In this document: positions 37,876 through 47,300 of the stretch, piece after piece
Layout of the letters: every line of letters begins with the position of its first letter
Numbering within the stretch: the stretch's first letter is position 1
DNA from: Pseudonocardia acidicola
GTDB lineage: Bacteria; Actinomycetota; Actinomycetes; Mycobacteriales; Pseudonocardiaceae
Assembly: GCF_012911935.1 (NCBI RefSeq)
Contig: NZ_JAAXLA010000023.1
Location: 24,627-88,626 of the forward strand
Direction: 5' to 3'
Length of the DNA: 64,000 bases
Notes under the pieces: model-generated
Seen by the model: only the letters and a program-made list of their open reading frames with translations
What the model was told of the DNA's origin: nothing
The model's database searches: none
Translations under genes and position numbers: made by a program

Positions 37876-38048
37876 TCCCGCCGGAAATGCACGAAATGAC
37901 CGGTTGAAGCCATCCGAGTGGCACTCTTCGACCCATTTGGGCCGCCCGAATGGCGTGAGGTGCGCAAACGAGGCAAGTGGTGCCTTCGGCGCGGGTGGGT
38001 GACCCACCCCCGGGTGAGCGCTGCGCCGTTCGTGGAACACTGACCGCC

Positions 38049-38102
38049 GTGTTCACCCCTGATCTCGGACTGCCCCGCGACGCGTCGGTGAGGTCATCGT
38101 GA
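38049..38102 (+). CDS. Possible 17-residue leader ORF coupled to the C-methyltransferase
   Basis: GTG-initiated frame MFTPDLGLPRDASVRSS. Its TGA overlaps the GTG of the methyltransferase in a GTGA junction. No good -10 or ribosome site precedes it, so it may simply be an open frame. It is listed because the overlap would allow translational coupling at the head of the sugar operon. Confidence 0.22.
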   Translation: MFTPDLGLPRDASVRSS

Positions 38103-39379
38103 CGGCGGCCGACAGCGCGACACAGGCGCTCGACGCCTCGTCGGTGGGCGACCCCCTGCTGACCTGCCGGCTCTGTGGATCCGCAGAGCTGCGCAGCTTC
38201 CTCGATCTCGGCGCCACCCCGCCCTGCGAGCTCTTCCTCCCGGCCGCGGCGCTGGAGCAGCCGGAGACGACATACCCGCTGCACGTGCGGGTGTGCGACC
38301 GGTGCCTGCTCGCGCAGTTGCCGCCGTTGATCACCCCCGAGGAGACGTTCACCGAGTACGCCTACTTCTCCTCGTTCTCCACGTCCTGGGTGCAGCACGC
38401 GGAGCGGTTCGTCGCGGGCGCGGTGGAGCGGCTCGGACTGGGGCCGGACTCGTTCGTCGTCGAGGTCGCCAGTAACGACGGCTATCTGCTGCAGCACGTG
38501 GTCGGCCGCGGAATCCGTTGCCTGGGTATCGAGCCGTCGGTGAACGTCGGTGAGGCCGCGCGTGAGAAGGGCGTCCCGACGCTCACCGCGTTCCTCACCC
38601 CGGAGACCGGTGCGCAGGTGCGCGCCGAGCACGGGCCCGCCGACCTGGTCGCGCTGAACAACGTCTACGCGCACATCCCTGACGTGATCGGCTTCACCAA
38701 GGGCCTGCGGTCCATGGTCGCCGACGACGGCTGGGTGTCGATCGAGGTGCAGCACCTGCTCACGCTGGTCGAGCGCACCCAGTTCGACACGATCTACCAC
38801 GAGCATTTCCAGTACTACACGGTGCTCACCGCGCAGCGCGCGCTCGCCTCCGGTGGGCTGGCCCTGGTCGACGTCGAACTGCTCGACACCCACGGCGGGT
38901 CGATCCGGCTGTGGGCGCGCCCGGCCGAGATCGCCGCGGAGCCCTCGCAGGCGGTCCGCGACGTGCTCGCGGCCGAGGAGGCCGCCGGGCTGCACACCGC
39001 CGAGGGCCACGACGGGTTCGCCGCCGCCGTCTCCCGGGTTCGCGACGACCTGGTGAGCTTCCTGATCGATGCGCGCCGCGAGGGCAAGAAGGTGGTCGGC
39101 TACGGCGCGCCGGGCAAGGGCAACACGCTGCTGAACTACTGCGGCATCCGGCCCGATCTGCTCGCGTACACCGTCGACCGCAACCCCTACAAGCACGGCC
39201 GCTACACCCCTGGTACGCGCGTCCCCGTGCTGGCCCCCGTGCAGATCGCCGAGGACCGCCCGGACTACGTGCTGATCCTGCCCTGGAACCTGCGCACCGA
39301 GCTCACCGAGCAGCTCGCCTACGTGCGCGAGTGGGGTGGGCGGCTGGTCTTCCCGATCCCGACGCTCGAGGTGGTCTGA
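38099..39379 (+). CDS. SAM-dependent sugar C-methyltransferase (TylCIII/KijD1 type)
   Basis: Three-part methyltransferase of the family that adds a carbon-bound methyl to NDP-4-keto sugars. The N-terminal zinc-binding region has Cys23, Cys26, Cys66 and Cys69 (LTCRLCGS, RVCDRC). A SAM-binding fold starts with VVEVASNDGYLL at about 120-131. The conserved catalytic YHEHF is at 233-237. The C-terminal domain from about 310 (KKVVGYGAPGKGNTLLNYCG) is the specific C-methyltransferase C-terminal fold. Length 426 aa. First of four close-packed genes: the nucleotidyltransferase starts four bases after its stop. Exact sugar unknown. Confidence 0.85.
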   Translation: MTAADSATQALDASSVGDPLLTCRLCGSAELRSFLDLGATPPCELFLPAAALEQPETTYPLHVRVCDRCLLAQLPPLITPEETFTEYAYFSSFSTSWVQHAERFVAGAVERLGLGPDSFVVEVASNDGYLLQHVVGRGIRCLGIEPSVNVGEAAREKGVPTLTAFLTPETGAQVRAEHGPADLVALNNVYAHIPDVIGFTKGLRSMVADDGWVSIEVQHLLTLVERTQFDTIYHEHFQYYTVLTAQRALASGGLALVDVELLDTHGGSIRLWARPAEIAAEPSQAVRDVLAAEEAAGLHTAEGHDGFAAAVSRVRDDLVSFLIDARREGKKVVGYGAPGKGNTLLNYCGIRPDLLAYTVDRNPYKHGRYTPGTRVPVLAPVQIAEDRPDYVLILPWNLRTELTEQLAYVREWGGRLVFPIPTLEVV

Positions 39380-39383
39380 CGCT

Positions 39384-40214
39384 GTGAAGGTCGTCCTGTT
39401 CTGCGGCGGCTACGGCATGCGGATGCGCGACGGCGTGTCCGACCTGCCCAAGCCCATGCACCCGGTCGGTCCGCGCCCGCTGATCTGGCACGTGATGCGC
39501 TACTACGCGCACTTCGGGCACAAGGACTTCGTGCTGTGTCTGGGTTACGGCGCGCACCACATCAAGGACTTCTTCCTCAACTACGACGAGACGGCGTCCA
39601 ACGACTTCGTGCTGCGCGGCGGCGACGTGGAGCTGCTCGGCAGCGACATCCAGGACTGGACGATCACGTTCGTGCACACCGGGCTGGACTCGCCGATCGG
39701 CGAGCGGCTGCGCCGGGTGCGGGCACTGGTGGAGGGCGAGGAGATGTTCCTGGCCAACTACGCCGACGTGCTCACCGACATGCCGCTCAACGACATGATC
39801 GAGCAGTTCCGGGGCACCGATTCGGTCGGCGCGCTGCTCGCGGTGCCGCCGCAGTCGGCGTTCCACTGCGTCGACGTCGGGGACGGCGACAAGATCGCCT
39901 CGATCACCACGCTGCAGGAGATGCCGCTGTGGGAGAACGGCGGCTACTTCGTGTTGCGGCCGGAGATCTTCGAGTACCTCCCGGAGAACGGCGACCTGAT
40001 CGCCGACGCCTGCGCCCCGCTCGCGAAGGAGGGCCGGATGATGGCCTACCGGCACCGCGGCTTCTGGCAGCCGGCCGACACCGTCAAGGAGCGCACCGCG
40101 CTGGAGGCGGCCTACCAGGGCGGCACCCGGCCGTGGATGCTCTGGGAGGCCCCCGACCGGGACCCGCTGCAGGCCGCGATCGCGGCGCTCAACCAGGCTC
40201 ACCTCGAGCGATAG
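39384..40214 (+). CDS. Sugar-1-phosphate nucleotidyltransferase (RfbF-like)
   Basis: Activates a hexose 1-phosphate to an NDP-sugar, most like glucose-1-phosphate cytidylyltransferase RfbF. Residues 1-20 give FCGGYGMRMRDG and LPKPMHPVGPRPLIWHVM, matching the GGxGTR...KPM signature, and the CLGYGAHHIKDFFLNY pattern is RfbF-like. One change from consensus is GGYGMRMR in place of GGxGTR. Length 276 aa from GTG at 39384, just after the methyltransferase. CTP or UTP/TTP preference cannot be decided by eye. No CDP-glucose 4,6-dehydratase is in the window, so the intermediate must be made by the epimerase-like gene or elsewhere. Confidence 0.8.
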   Translation: MKVVLFCGGYGMRMRDGVSDLPKPMHPVGPRPLIWHVMRYYAHFGHKDFVLCLGYGAHHIKDFFLNYDETASNDFVLRGGDVELLGSDIQDWTITFVHTGLDSPIGERLRRVRALVEGEEMFLANYADVLTDMPLNDMIEQFRGTDSVGALLAVPPQSAFHCVDVGDGDKIASITTLQEMPLWENGGYFVLRPEIFEYLPENGDLIADACAPLAKEGRMMAYRHRGFWQPADTVKERTALEAAYQGGTRPWMLWEAPDRDPLQAAIAALNQAHLER

Positions 40215-40227
40215 GCGTGCGATAACG

Positions 40228-40899
40228 ATGCTGAGCCTCCTGCCCGAGCGGCTGGACCGGATGCTGCTGCTCGGCGCGCACTGTGACGACATCGCGATCG
40301 GGGCGGGCGGCTCGCTGCTCGAACTGTGCCGTTCGCACCCCGGCGTCCGGGTCTCGGCGCTGGTCCTGACCGGCGGCGGGTCGCTGCGTGAGGAGGAGGA
40401 ACGGGCCGCGCTGGCCGCGTTCTGCCCCGGCGCGCAGCTGGAGATCGCCGTCCTCGACCTGCCCGACGGCCGGGTGCCGACCCGCTGGGAGCGGGCCAAG
40501 CAGGCCCTCGAGGACCTGCGCCAGCGCGGCGAGCCGGACCTGATCTTCGCGCCGTCCCCGCACGACGCCCACCAGGACCACCGGACGCTGGCCCGGATGG
40601 TGCCGACCGTGTTCCGCGACCACCTGACGCTGGGGTACGAGATCCTGAAGTGGGAGAGCGACCTCGTCCAGCCGCAGGTGTTCCTCCCGCTGGCCGAGCC
40701 CGTGCTGCGGGAGAAGATCGCGAAGCTGCACGAGCACTACGGCTCCCAGCGGGACCGCAGCTGGTTCGACGCCGAGGCCTTCGGCGGCCTGGCCCGCATC
40801 CGTGGTGTGCAGTGTCACGCTCGCTACGCCGAGGCTTTCCACGTGTCCAAGATGGTGCTCGGAGTGGCACCGCTGACCGGGCTCGACCCGGTCGACTGA
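40228..40899 (+). CDS. PIG-L family zinc-dependent N-deacetylase
   Basis: LmbE/MshB-type deacetylase. AHCDD at 17-21 and PHDAHQDH at 111-118 supply the zinc-binding His/Asp residues and general base. Length 223 aa with the usual single Rossmann-like domain. The family deacetylates GlcNAc-containing substrates (GlcNAc-PI, GlcNAc-inositol, teicoplanin aglycone derivatives, bacillithiol precursors). In this operon it implies an N-acyl sugar being unmasked to an amino sugar. That link is an inference from context. Fourteen bases after the nucleotidyltransferase. Confidence 0.87.
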   Translation: MLSLLPERLDRMLLLGAHCDDIAIGAGGSLLELCRSHPGVRVSALVLTGGGSLREEEERAALAAFCPGAQLEIAVLDLPDGRVPTRWERAKQALEDLRQRGEPDLIFAPSPHDAHQDHRTLARMVPTVFRDHLTLGYEILKWESDLVQPQVFLPLAEPVLREKIAKLHEHYGSQRDRSWFDAEAFGGLARIRGVQCHARYAEAFHVSKMVLGVAPLTGLDPVD

Positions 40900-40921
40900 C
40901 GATCAGAGGGGGACTTCTCTC

Positions 40922-41947
40922 GTGCGTGTTCTGCTGACCGGCCACCAGGGTTACCTGGGTACCGTGATGGCGCCGATCCTGACCGCCGCCGGGCACGACG
41001 TGGTGGGTCTGGACAGCGGGCTGTTCGCCGACTGCGTGCTGGGCTCGCTCGACGCGCCGGACGTGCCCGGCCTGGCCGTCGACCTGCGCGACGTCACCGT
41101 CGAGCAGCTGACGGGCTTCGACGCCGTCGTGCACATGGCGGCGCTGTCGAACGACCCGCTGGGTTCGCTGGCCCCCGAGATCACCTACGACATCAACCAC
41201 CACGCGTCGACGCGGCTGGCCAGGCTGGCCAAGGAGGCCGGGGTCAAGCGCTTCGCGTACGCGTCCACCTGCTCGGTCTACGGTGCCCAGTCCGGTGACG
41301 ACCTGGTCGACGAGGATGCCCCGCTCAAGCCGGTGACCCCGTACGCGATCTCCAAGGTGCGTGTGGAGGACGACCTCGCCGAGCTGGCCGACTCCGGCTT
41401 CGTGCCGGTCTCGCTGCGCAACGCCACCGCGTTCGGGTTCTCGCCGCGGCTGCGCGCCGACATCGTGCTCAACAACCTGGTCGGGCACGCGATCCTCACC
41501 GGCGTCGTCAAGGTGCTCTCCGACGGCACCCCGTGGCGCCCGCTGGCGCACGCCGAGGACATCGCCGGTGCCGTCGTGGCTGCGCTGGCCGCCCCCGCGG
41601 ACGTCGTTCGAGGCAAGGCGTACAACGTCGGCACCGAGAAGAACAACCGGACCGTCGCCGAGATCGCGCAGGCCGTCGTCGAGGCGGTGCCGGGCTCCGA
41701 GTTGCTGATCACCGGCGAGGCGGGCAACGACCCCCGCTCCTACCGGGTGGACTTCTCCCGGGCCCGCAAGGAGCTCGACTTCGAGGCACAGTGGACGATC
41801 CCGGCCGGCGCCCGGCAGCTGGCCGACGAGTACCGCGCCCGCGGGCTCACCCAGGAGGCGTTCGACAAGCGCTTCACCCGCCTCGCGGTGCTGTCCGGGC
41901 GGCAGCAGGCGGGCACGCTCGACGGGTCGATGCGCGTCGTCGGCTGA
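40922..41947 (+). CDS. NAD-dependent epimerase/dehydratase (extended SDR)
   Basis: NDP-sugar-modifying SDR, 341 aa. The Rossmann glycine motif is GHQGYLG at 7-13, and the catalytic pair is Tyr141/Lys145 (YAISK) with a STCSVYG Ser/Thr strand near 115. The substrate loop [15 protein letters not shown] stretch ([10 protein letters not shown]) lies near 180. It could be a 4-epimerase, 4,6-dehydratase or 4-ketoreductase. No motif decides. GTG start 22 bases after the deacetylase, preceded by GAGGGGG. It closes the four-gene operon, which ends in a strong hairpin. Confidence 0.87.
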   Translation: MRVLLTGHQGYLGTVMAPILTAAGHDVVGLDSGLFADCVLGSLDAPDVPGLAVDLRDVTVEQLTGFDAVVHMAALSNDPLGSLAPEITYDINHHASTRLARLAKEAGVKRFAYASTCSVYGAQSGDDLVDEDAPLKPVTPYAISKVRVEDDLAELADSGFVPVSLRNATAFGFSPRLRADIVLNNLVGHAILTGVVKVLSDGTPWRPLAHAEDIAGAVVAALAAPADVVRGKAYNVGTEKNNRTVAEIAQAVVEAVPGSELLITGEAGNDPRSYRVDFSRARKELDFEAQWTIPAGARQLADEYRARGLTQEAFDKRFTRLAVLSGRQQAGTLDGSMRVVG

Positions 41948-41960
41948 CGCCGATCGCCCC

Positions 41961-42000
41961 GGCGCCGGGCCGTCCCCGCTTCCGGGGGCGGCCCGGCGCC
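41961..42000. terminator. Bidirectional hairpin after the sugar operon
   Basis: GGCGCCGGGCCG and CGGCCCGGCGCC form a perfect 12-bp stem, extended inward by CCCC/GGGG, between the epimerase stop and the stop of the convergent dioxygenase gene. Confidence 0.8.
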
Positions 42001-42010
42001 GTGTTCCGGG

Positions 42011-42892
42011 TCAGGCGCCGGAGAGCGCGCTGCTGAACTCGTCGGCCTGCAGCGGGGCGAGGTCGCAGACGCGCAGGAAGTCGCCCAGCGTGGTGCCGGT
42101 GGCGCCGCTGTCGACGTTGCGCGGGCCGCGCCCGGCCCGGACGTCCTCGATGTTGATCGTCCGCAGGTCGTAGGAGAACCGGGTGACGCCGGACAGGTTC
42201 GGGGCCGAGGCGTGCAGGTGGTTCGACGAGAACATCATGACGTCCCCGGAGCCGCCGGCGATCCGGATCTCCCCGCGGGAGTCGATCTCCTCCAGCGGCA
42301 GCGGGTGCGGCCGGTCGTCCTTGGTCGTCTTCTCGGCCGCGGCGTGCCGGTGCTTGGCGACCCACTCGTCGTAGTCGTAGGCGTTGGAACCGTTCCGCAC
42401 GGGCTTGTCGAAATAGTCGGTGAACATGCTCATAACATTGTCCCCGACCACGGGAAACACCGGAACCCAGTAGTTCACCAGCTGCTGCGGGTGGCCGTAC
42501 CACATATCGCGGTGCGCCTTGTAGTTGTAGCTCACGCCCGCGGAGAGATAGTTGTCCGCAGGAATAACCCGCAGTCGCGGGATGTCGAAGTAGGTGAGCT
42601 CGGGGTCGACGCCCAGCTCGACGGCGAACTGCTGGCACAGCTCCTTGGTGCGCTGGCCGTTGGTGAACTCGGACTTCAGCGGGCCGACCCGCTTCACGAA
42701 TTCGTCGACGCTCATCTCGTACTGCGCCCGCTCCGGGTCCAGTCCGGAAAAAGCCTCGCTGATGAGGGACTTCGCGTGCTCCGCGAGGGCGTTGGCGCCG
42801 GCCAGTCCGGTGTACAGATAGAAGTTCCCGGCGAACAGCGATTCACGCCGATCGTCGTCCGCGATCTGTCGATTCAGGTAGAGCGTGATCAA
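42011..42892 (-). CDS. Putative Fe(II)/2-oxoglutarate-dependent dioxygenase (paralogue A)
   Basis: 293-residue cupin-fold oxygenase, PhyH-like in pattern. HRDMWYG supplies His127 and Asp129. The distal His is His227 in NHLHASAPN, and Arg238 in TRFSYDLR is placed to bind 2-oxoglutarate. Its nearest visible relative is the gene at 50074-50988: both have HxD at residues 127/129, DNVM at 151-154 and a LHASxPNxSGxTR block. Substrate unknown. Hydroxylation of a free amino acid, sugar or natural-product intermediate is possible. It converges with the sugar operon and is preceded by an unusually AT-rich promoter region. Confidence 0.78.
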   Translation of the reverse strand: MITLYLNRQIADDDRRESLFAGNFYLYTGLAGANALAEHAKSLISEAFSGLDPERAQYEMSVDEFVKRVGPLKSEFTNGQRTKELCQQFAVELGVDPELTYFDIPRLRVIPADNYLSAGVSYNYKAHRDMWYGHPQQLVNYWVPVFPVVGDNVMSMFTDYFDKPVRNGSNAYDYDEWVAKHRHAAAEKTTKDDRPHPLPLEEIDSRGEIRIAGGSGDVMMFSSNHLHASAPNLSGVTRFSYDLRTINIEDVRAGRGPRNVDSGATGTTLGDFLRVCDLAPLQADEFSSALSGA

Positions 42893-42976
42893 CGCCTGTT
42901 CCTCGTCTCTGTCCGCTTATTCGGCCCTGCGGCGAGGCTACCTGATGAGAGCTGGGCGGTTTCCTACGAACGAGAA

Positions 42977-43032
42977 TAGTAGCTTCTGCGCTGCCTACTA
43001 GGAATGATAGTAGCTACTAATCGACTTAGTAG
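42977..43032. promoter_or_regulatory. AT-rich cluster of TAGTAG/CTACTA repeats, candidate operator
   Basis: Within 56 bases lie TAGTAG (42977-42982), CTACTA (42995-43000), a perfect 12-bp palindrome TAGTAGCTACTA (43008-43019) and TAGTAG again (43027-43032). The stretch is far richer in A and T than its surroundings. It sits about 85-140 bases upstream of the dioxygenase A start and just past the stop of the sugar dehydrogenase. It probably holds promoter and regulator sites for dioxygenase A. Confidence 0.5.
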
Positions 43033-43042
43033 AATGAGTCGG

Positions 43043-44284
43043 TCAGACCGGGGTGATCCGGAGCAGAACGTCCCCGGAGCCGTTCGAGCTGGTGACGAAC
43101 AACGCGCCGTCGGGTCCGGTGCGCACCGCGCGCAGCCGACCGAAGGTGCCGTCCAGTTCAATGGGCACACCGACCGACGCGACCGCGCCGTCCCGGCCCA
43201 GCGTCATGATCAGGAGTTTGCTGCCGCGCAGCGCCGCGACCGCCAGTGCGCCGTCCAGCGCGCCCCACTGCGGCCCGTCGATGAATGCCGCGCCCGCGAT
43301 CGCCTCCACCGGGCGACCGGAGCTCCACATCGCCGGGACGGCGTCCGGGAAGCGGGCCAGGTCGGTCATCGGCACCGACTCGTCGTAGCCGCCCACCGTG
43401 CCGCCCTGCGACGGGTCCCAGCCGTAGTTCCCGCCGGCCCGCAGCCGGTTCACCTCGTCGTCGGTGCCCGGGCCGTGCTCGGCGGTGTAGACCTCGCCGG
43501 TGCCGGGCCGGACGGCGACGCCCTGCACGTTGCGGTGCCCGTAGGTCCAGATCAGCCGCTGGGCCGCGGCGGCGGCGTCGGCGAACGGGTTGCCCGCCGC
43601 CGGGCCGCCCGTCGCCAGGTCCACCCGCAACACCTTGCCGCCCATCGAGGTGAGGTCCTGGGGGACGGTGCTGCGGGCGGTGTCGCCGGTGCCCACGAGC
43701 AGCGCGCCGTCGGCGGCCAGTGTGGGCCGGCAGCCGGAGTGGCGGCCCGAGGGGCTCACCGGCAGCCCGCCGACCAGCGGGTCGGCGACCCGGGCCGCGG
43801 ACCGGCCGTCGACCGCGAGCTGCCAGGTGATCAGCCGGACGTCCCCGCCGCCCCCGGTGTGCGTCTGGCAGGTGGTGAAGCGCCGGCTCTGCGCGAAGTC
43901 GGGGTGCACGACGAGTCCCATCAGCCCGCCCTCGCCGCGGACCAGCACGTCGCCGAAGTCGGCCGCGACCGGCGTGACGATGGCTCCGGGGGCTGTCCCG
44001 GAGACCAGGGCGAGCCGGCCGCCGCGCTCGCTGACCAGTACCTGGCCGTCGGGCAGGAGCCCCAGGTCCCAGGGGTGGGCGAGGCCGGCGGCGACGGTGC
44101 TCACGCGCAACTGCGGGGTGCCGGTCCGGGTGGGCGCCGACGCGGCCCCCTGGGCGGCGGGGGCGGCCCCGGCGGCACCGTCTGCGACCGATCCGGCATC
44201 GGCCGAGCACCCGGCCAGCGCCAGCGCGATCGACGCCGGGATCCAGACGAACCGGCGTGCCCGCGATCGCAGCATGGTCCGCAT
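43043..44284 (-). CDS. PQQ-dependent sugar (glucose/sorbosone) dehydrogenase-type lipoprotein
   Basis: Exported six-bladed beta-propeller of the GSDH family, about 413 aa. The N terminus is a lipoprotein signal (RRFVWIPASIALALAGC), with lipobox LAGC at about residues 23-26. Family segments include LAHPWDLGLLPDGQVLVSE near 68, GEGGLMGLVVHPDF near 112 and NRLRAGGNYGWDPSQGG near 285. Family members oxidise aldoses with PQQ, but many actinobacterial copies have no demonstrated activity and no PQQ genes are here. Two in-frame ATGs three codons apart start the protein. The upstream one has GGGGAGA close by. Confidence 0.86.
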   Translation of the reverse strand: MRTMLRSRARRFVWIPASIALALAGCSADAGSVADGAAGAAPAAQGAASAPTRTGTPQLRVSTVAAGLAHPWDLGLLPDGQVLVSERGGRLALVSGTAPGAIVTPVAADFGDVLVRGEGGLMGLVVHPDFAQSRRFTTCQTHTGGGGDVRLITWQLAVDGRSAARVADPLVGGLPVSPSGRHSGCRPTLAADGALLVGTGDTARSTVPQDLTSMGGKVLRVDLATGGPAAGNPFADAAAAAQRLIWTYGHRNVQGVAVRPGTGEVYTAEHGPGTDDEVNRLRAGGNYGWDPSQGGTVGGYDESVPMTDLARFPDAVPAMWSSGRPVEAIAGAAFIDGPQWGALDGALAVAALRGSKLLIMTLGRDGAVASVGVPIELDGTFGRLRAVRTGPDGALFVTSSNGSGDVLLRITPV

Positions 44285-44368
44285 TCTCCCCGATACGACC
44301 GCGAAGACGCAGTATGTCCGGTCAGGCCCGGACCCGCGTCGCGACGGCCGGATGTCCGACCGGCCTTA

Positions 44369-44374
44369 TACCGT
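44369..44374 (+). promoter_or_regulatory. -10 box of a leaderless promoter for the tricorn-type protease
   Basis: TACCGT within TTATACCGT lies seven bases before the ATG at 44382. It fits TANNNT with an AT-rich lead-in. Confidence 0.6.
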
Positions 44375-44381
44375 CTGGCCC

Positions 44382-47300
44382 ATGCCCCGCAGTTACCTCC
44401 GCTTCCCTCACCTGCACGGCGACACCGCGGTCTTCGTGGCCGAGGACGACGTCTGGTCGGCGCCGCTGTCCGGCGGGCGGGCCTACCGGCTGACCGCCGA
44501 CGGTGTGCCCGCCGCCAACCCGCGACTGTCCCCGGATGGAGCCCAGGTGGCGTGGACGTCATGGCGGGAGGGCGTGCCCGAGGTGTTCGTGGCCGAGGCC
44601 GAGGGCGGCGGTGCGCGCCGGCTGACCTACTGGGGCGACCCGCGGACACGGACGGTCGGCTGGACCCCCGGCGGCGACGCCCTCGCCGTGACCGCGGCGG
44701 GGCAGGCGTCGGCCCGGCGAAGCTGGGCGCACGCGATCCCGGCCGCGTCCGGGGCGCCGCGCCGGCTGGACTACGGGCCGGTCTCGGACCTGGCACTGCC
44801 GGTCGACGGTGGCCCGGCGGTGCTCCTGGGCACGACGATGTCGCGGGACATGGCCTGGTGGAAGCGTTACCGCGGGGGCACCGCAGGCAAGCTGTGGTGG
44901 GACCCGGCCGGATCGGGGCGGTTCAGCCGGCTCGCGGCCGAGCTGAACGGGCAGCTCGACTCGCCGATGATCGTCGGCGCCGGGGACGCGGCCCGCATCG
45001 CGTTCCTGTCCGATCACGAGGGCTGGGGCAATCTCTACTCGCTCCCCTTCGACGGCGACCTCGCCGGGCTGCGCCGGCACACCGATCACGGGGGAGCGGG
45101 CGCGCCCGCGTTCTACGCCCGGCACGCCACCACCGACGGCACCCGGGTGATCTACGAGTCCGCCGGTGAGCTGTGGCTGCTGGAGAACCTGTCCGACGAC
45201 GCGCAGCCGCGCCGGCTCGACATCCGCCTCGGCGGGCCGCGCACCGCCCGCGAGCCGTTCCGGGTCGACGCCGCGCGCTGGCTGACCCGCGCCGTTCCGG
45301 ACCGCAGCGGCCGGACCAGCATCGCCCAGGTCCGGGGCACGGTGCATCGGCTCACCCATCGGGACGGCCCGGCCCGCACGCTGCTCGCCGAGCCCGGCGT
45401 CCGGGCCCGGCTGGCCCAGCCGCTGGGTGAGGACCGCGCGGTCTGGATCGACGACGCCGCGGGCGAGGACGCCGTGTGCATCGCCCCGATCGACTCCCGG
45501 GCCGATGGGGCGCCGGGACCCGCCCGCCACGGCGCCGGTGAGATCGGCCGGGTGCTCGAGCTGGTCGCCGCGCCCGACGGCACGACCGCCGCGCTGGCCA
45601 CGCACGACGGCCGGCTGCTGGTCCTCGACACCGCCACGGGCGCGCTGCGCGAGCTCGCACGCGGGGCGGCCGGTGAGATGTCCGGGCTGAACTACTCCCC
45701 GGACAGCGCCTGGCTGGCCTACGCCGACCCGGCCGAGGCCGGCCTGAGCCGCATCATGATCGCCCGGCTGGCCGACGAGACCCTGGTCGAGGTGACCGCG
45801 CCCCGGTTCGTCGACCAGCACCCGGTGTTCACCGCCGACGGCAAGTACCTGGCGTTCCTGTCGCTGCGCAGCTTCGACCCGATCTACGACCAGCACTCGT
45901 TCGACCTCACCTTCCCGGCGTCGTGGCGGCCGTTCCTGGTGCCACTGGCCGCGCGAACGCCGTCGCCGTTCGGGGCCAGCCCGGACGGGCGGCCGACCTC
46001 CGCCGCCGACGAGGGCCCGGAGGACCTGCCCGCCGTGGACGGCGACGCGGCGACCGCCGAGGGCGGCGACGGCGACGTGACGGAAGCCAAGGACGCCAAG
46101 GACGCCAAGGGGGCCGAGGACAAGAAGAAGGAGGCGCCGCCGGAGGTGGTCGTCGACGTCGACGGGCTGGCGGCCCGGGTCGTCGCGGTCCCCGTCGCAG
46201 AGGGCCGGCTGAGCGGGCTCGGGGCGGCCAAGGACTGCCTGCTGTGGTTCCGCTCGCCGGTCGCCGGGATCCTCGGCGAGGGCCGGGCGATCACCGGGGA
46301 CAGGGGGCCGCGGCCGGTGCTGGAGCGCTACGACCTGGTGCGCCGCAAGCTGGACGTGATCGCCGATCCGGTCAGCGCCTACGAGGTCAGCGGCGACGGG
46401 ACCCGGCTGGTGGTCCGGGACGGCTCGACGCTGCGGGTACTGCGCACCGACCGGGCCGGCTCCGGCGCCCCCGGCGAGAACGACGCCGACGAGTTCGAGA
46501 TCGACACCCGCCGGATCACCGTGACGGTGGACCCGACGGCCGAGTGGCGGCAGATGTTCGACGAGGCCGGCCGGTTGATGCGCGACCACTTCTGGGTCGA
46601 GGACATGGCCGATGTGGACTGGGCCGGCGAGCTGGACCGCTACCGGCCGCTGGTCGACGCGGTCGGCAGCCACGACGACCTGGTCGACCTGCTGTGGGAG
46701 TTGCAGGGCGAGCTCGGATCCTCGCACGCCTACGTGATCGGCGGCGGTGACGGTGGCGACCCGTCGGGGCGGCCCGGCCTGCTCGGCGCCGACCTCGAGC
46801 CCGACGGCGCGGGGCACTGGCGGGTGGCCCGGGTGCTGCCGCCGGAGACGTCCGCGGCCCGGGCCCGCAGCCCGCTGGCCGGGCCGGGCGTCGACGTCCG
46901 GGAGGGCGACCTGATCCTGGAGGTCGCCGGGAAGCCGGTCGACCCCGACCTCGGGCCCGCGCCGCTGCTGGTGGGCACCGCCGAGCAGTTGGTCGAGCTG
47001 ACGGTGCAGACCGGCCCCGGCCGCGACGGCGGTGAGGTCCGGCGGATCGTCGTGCGGCCGCTGGCCGACGACCTCGCGCTGCGCTACCAGGACTGGGTGG
47101 CCGGTCGGCGCGCGTTCGTCGCCGAGCGTTCCGGCGGGCGGCTGGGCTACCTGCACGTGCCCGACATGGTGGCCAGCGGCTGGGCGCAGCTGCACCGTGA
47201 CCTGGGCCGCGAGACCCGCCGCGACGGTCTGATCGTCGACGTGCGCGGCAACAGCGGCGGGCACACCTCGCAGCTGGTGATCGAGAAGCTGGCCCGCAAG

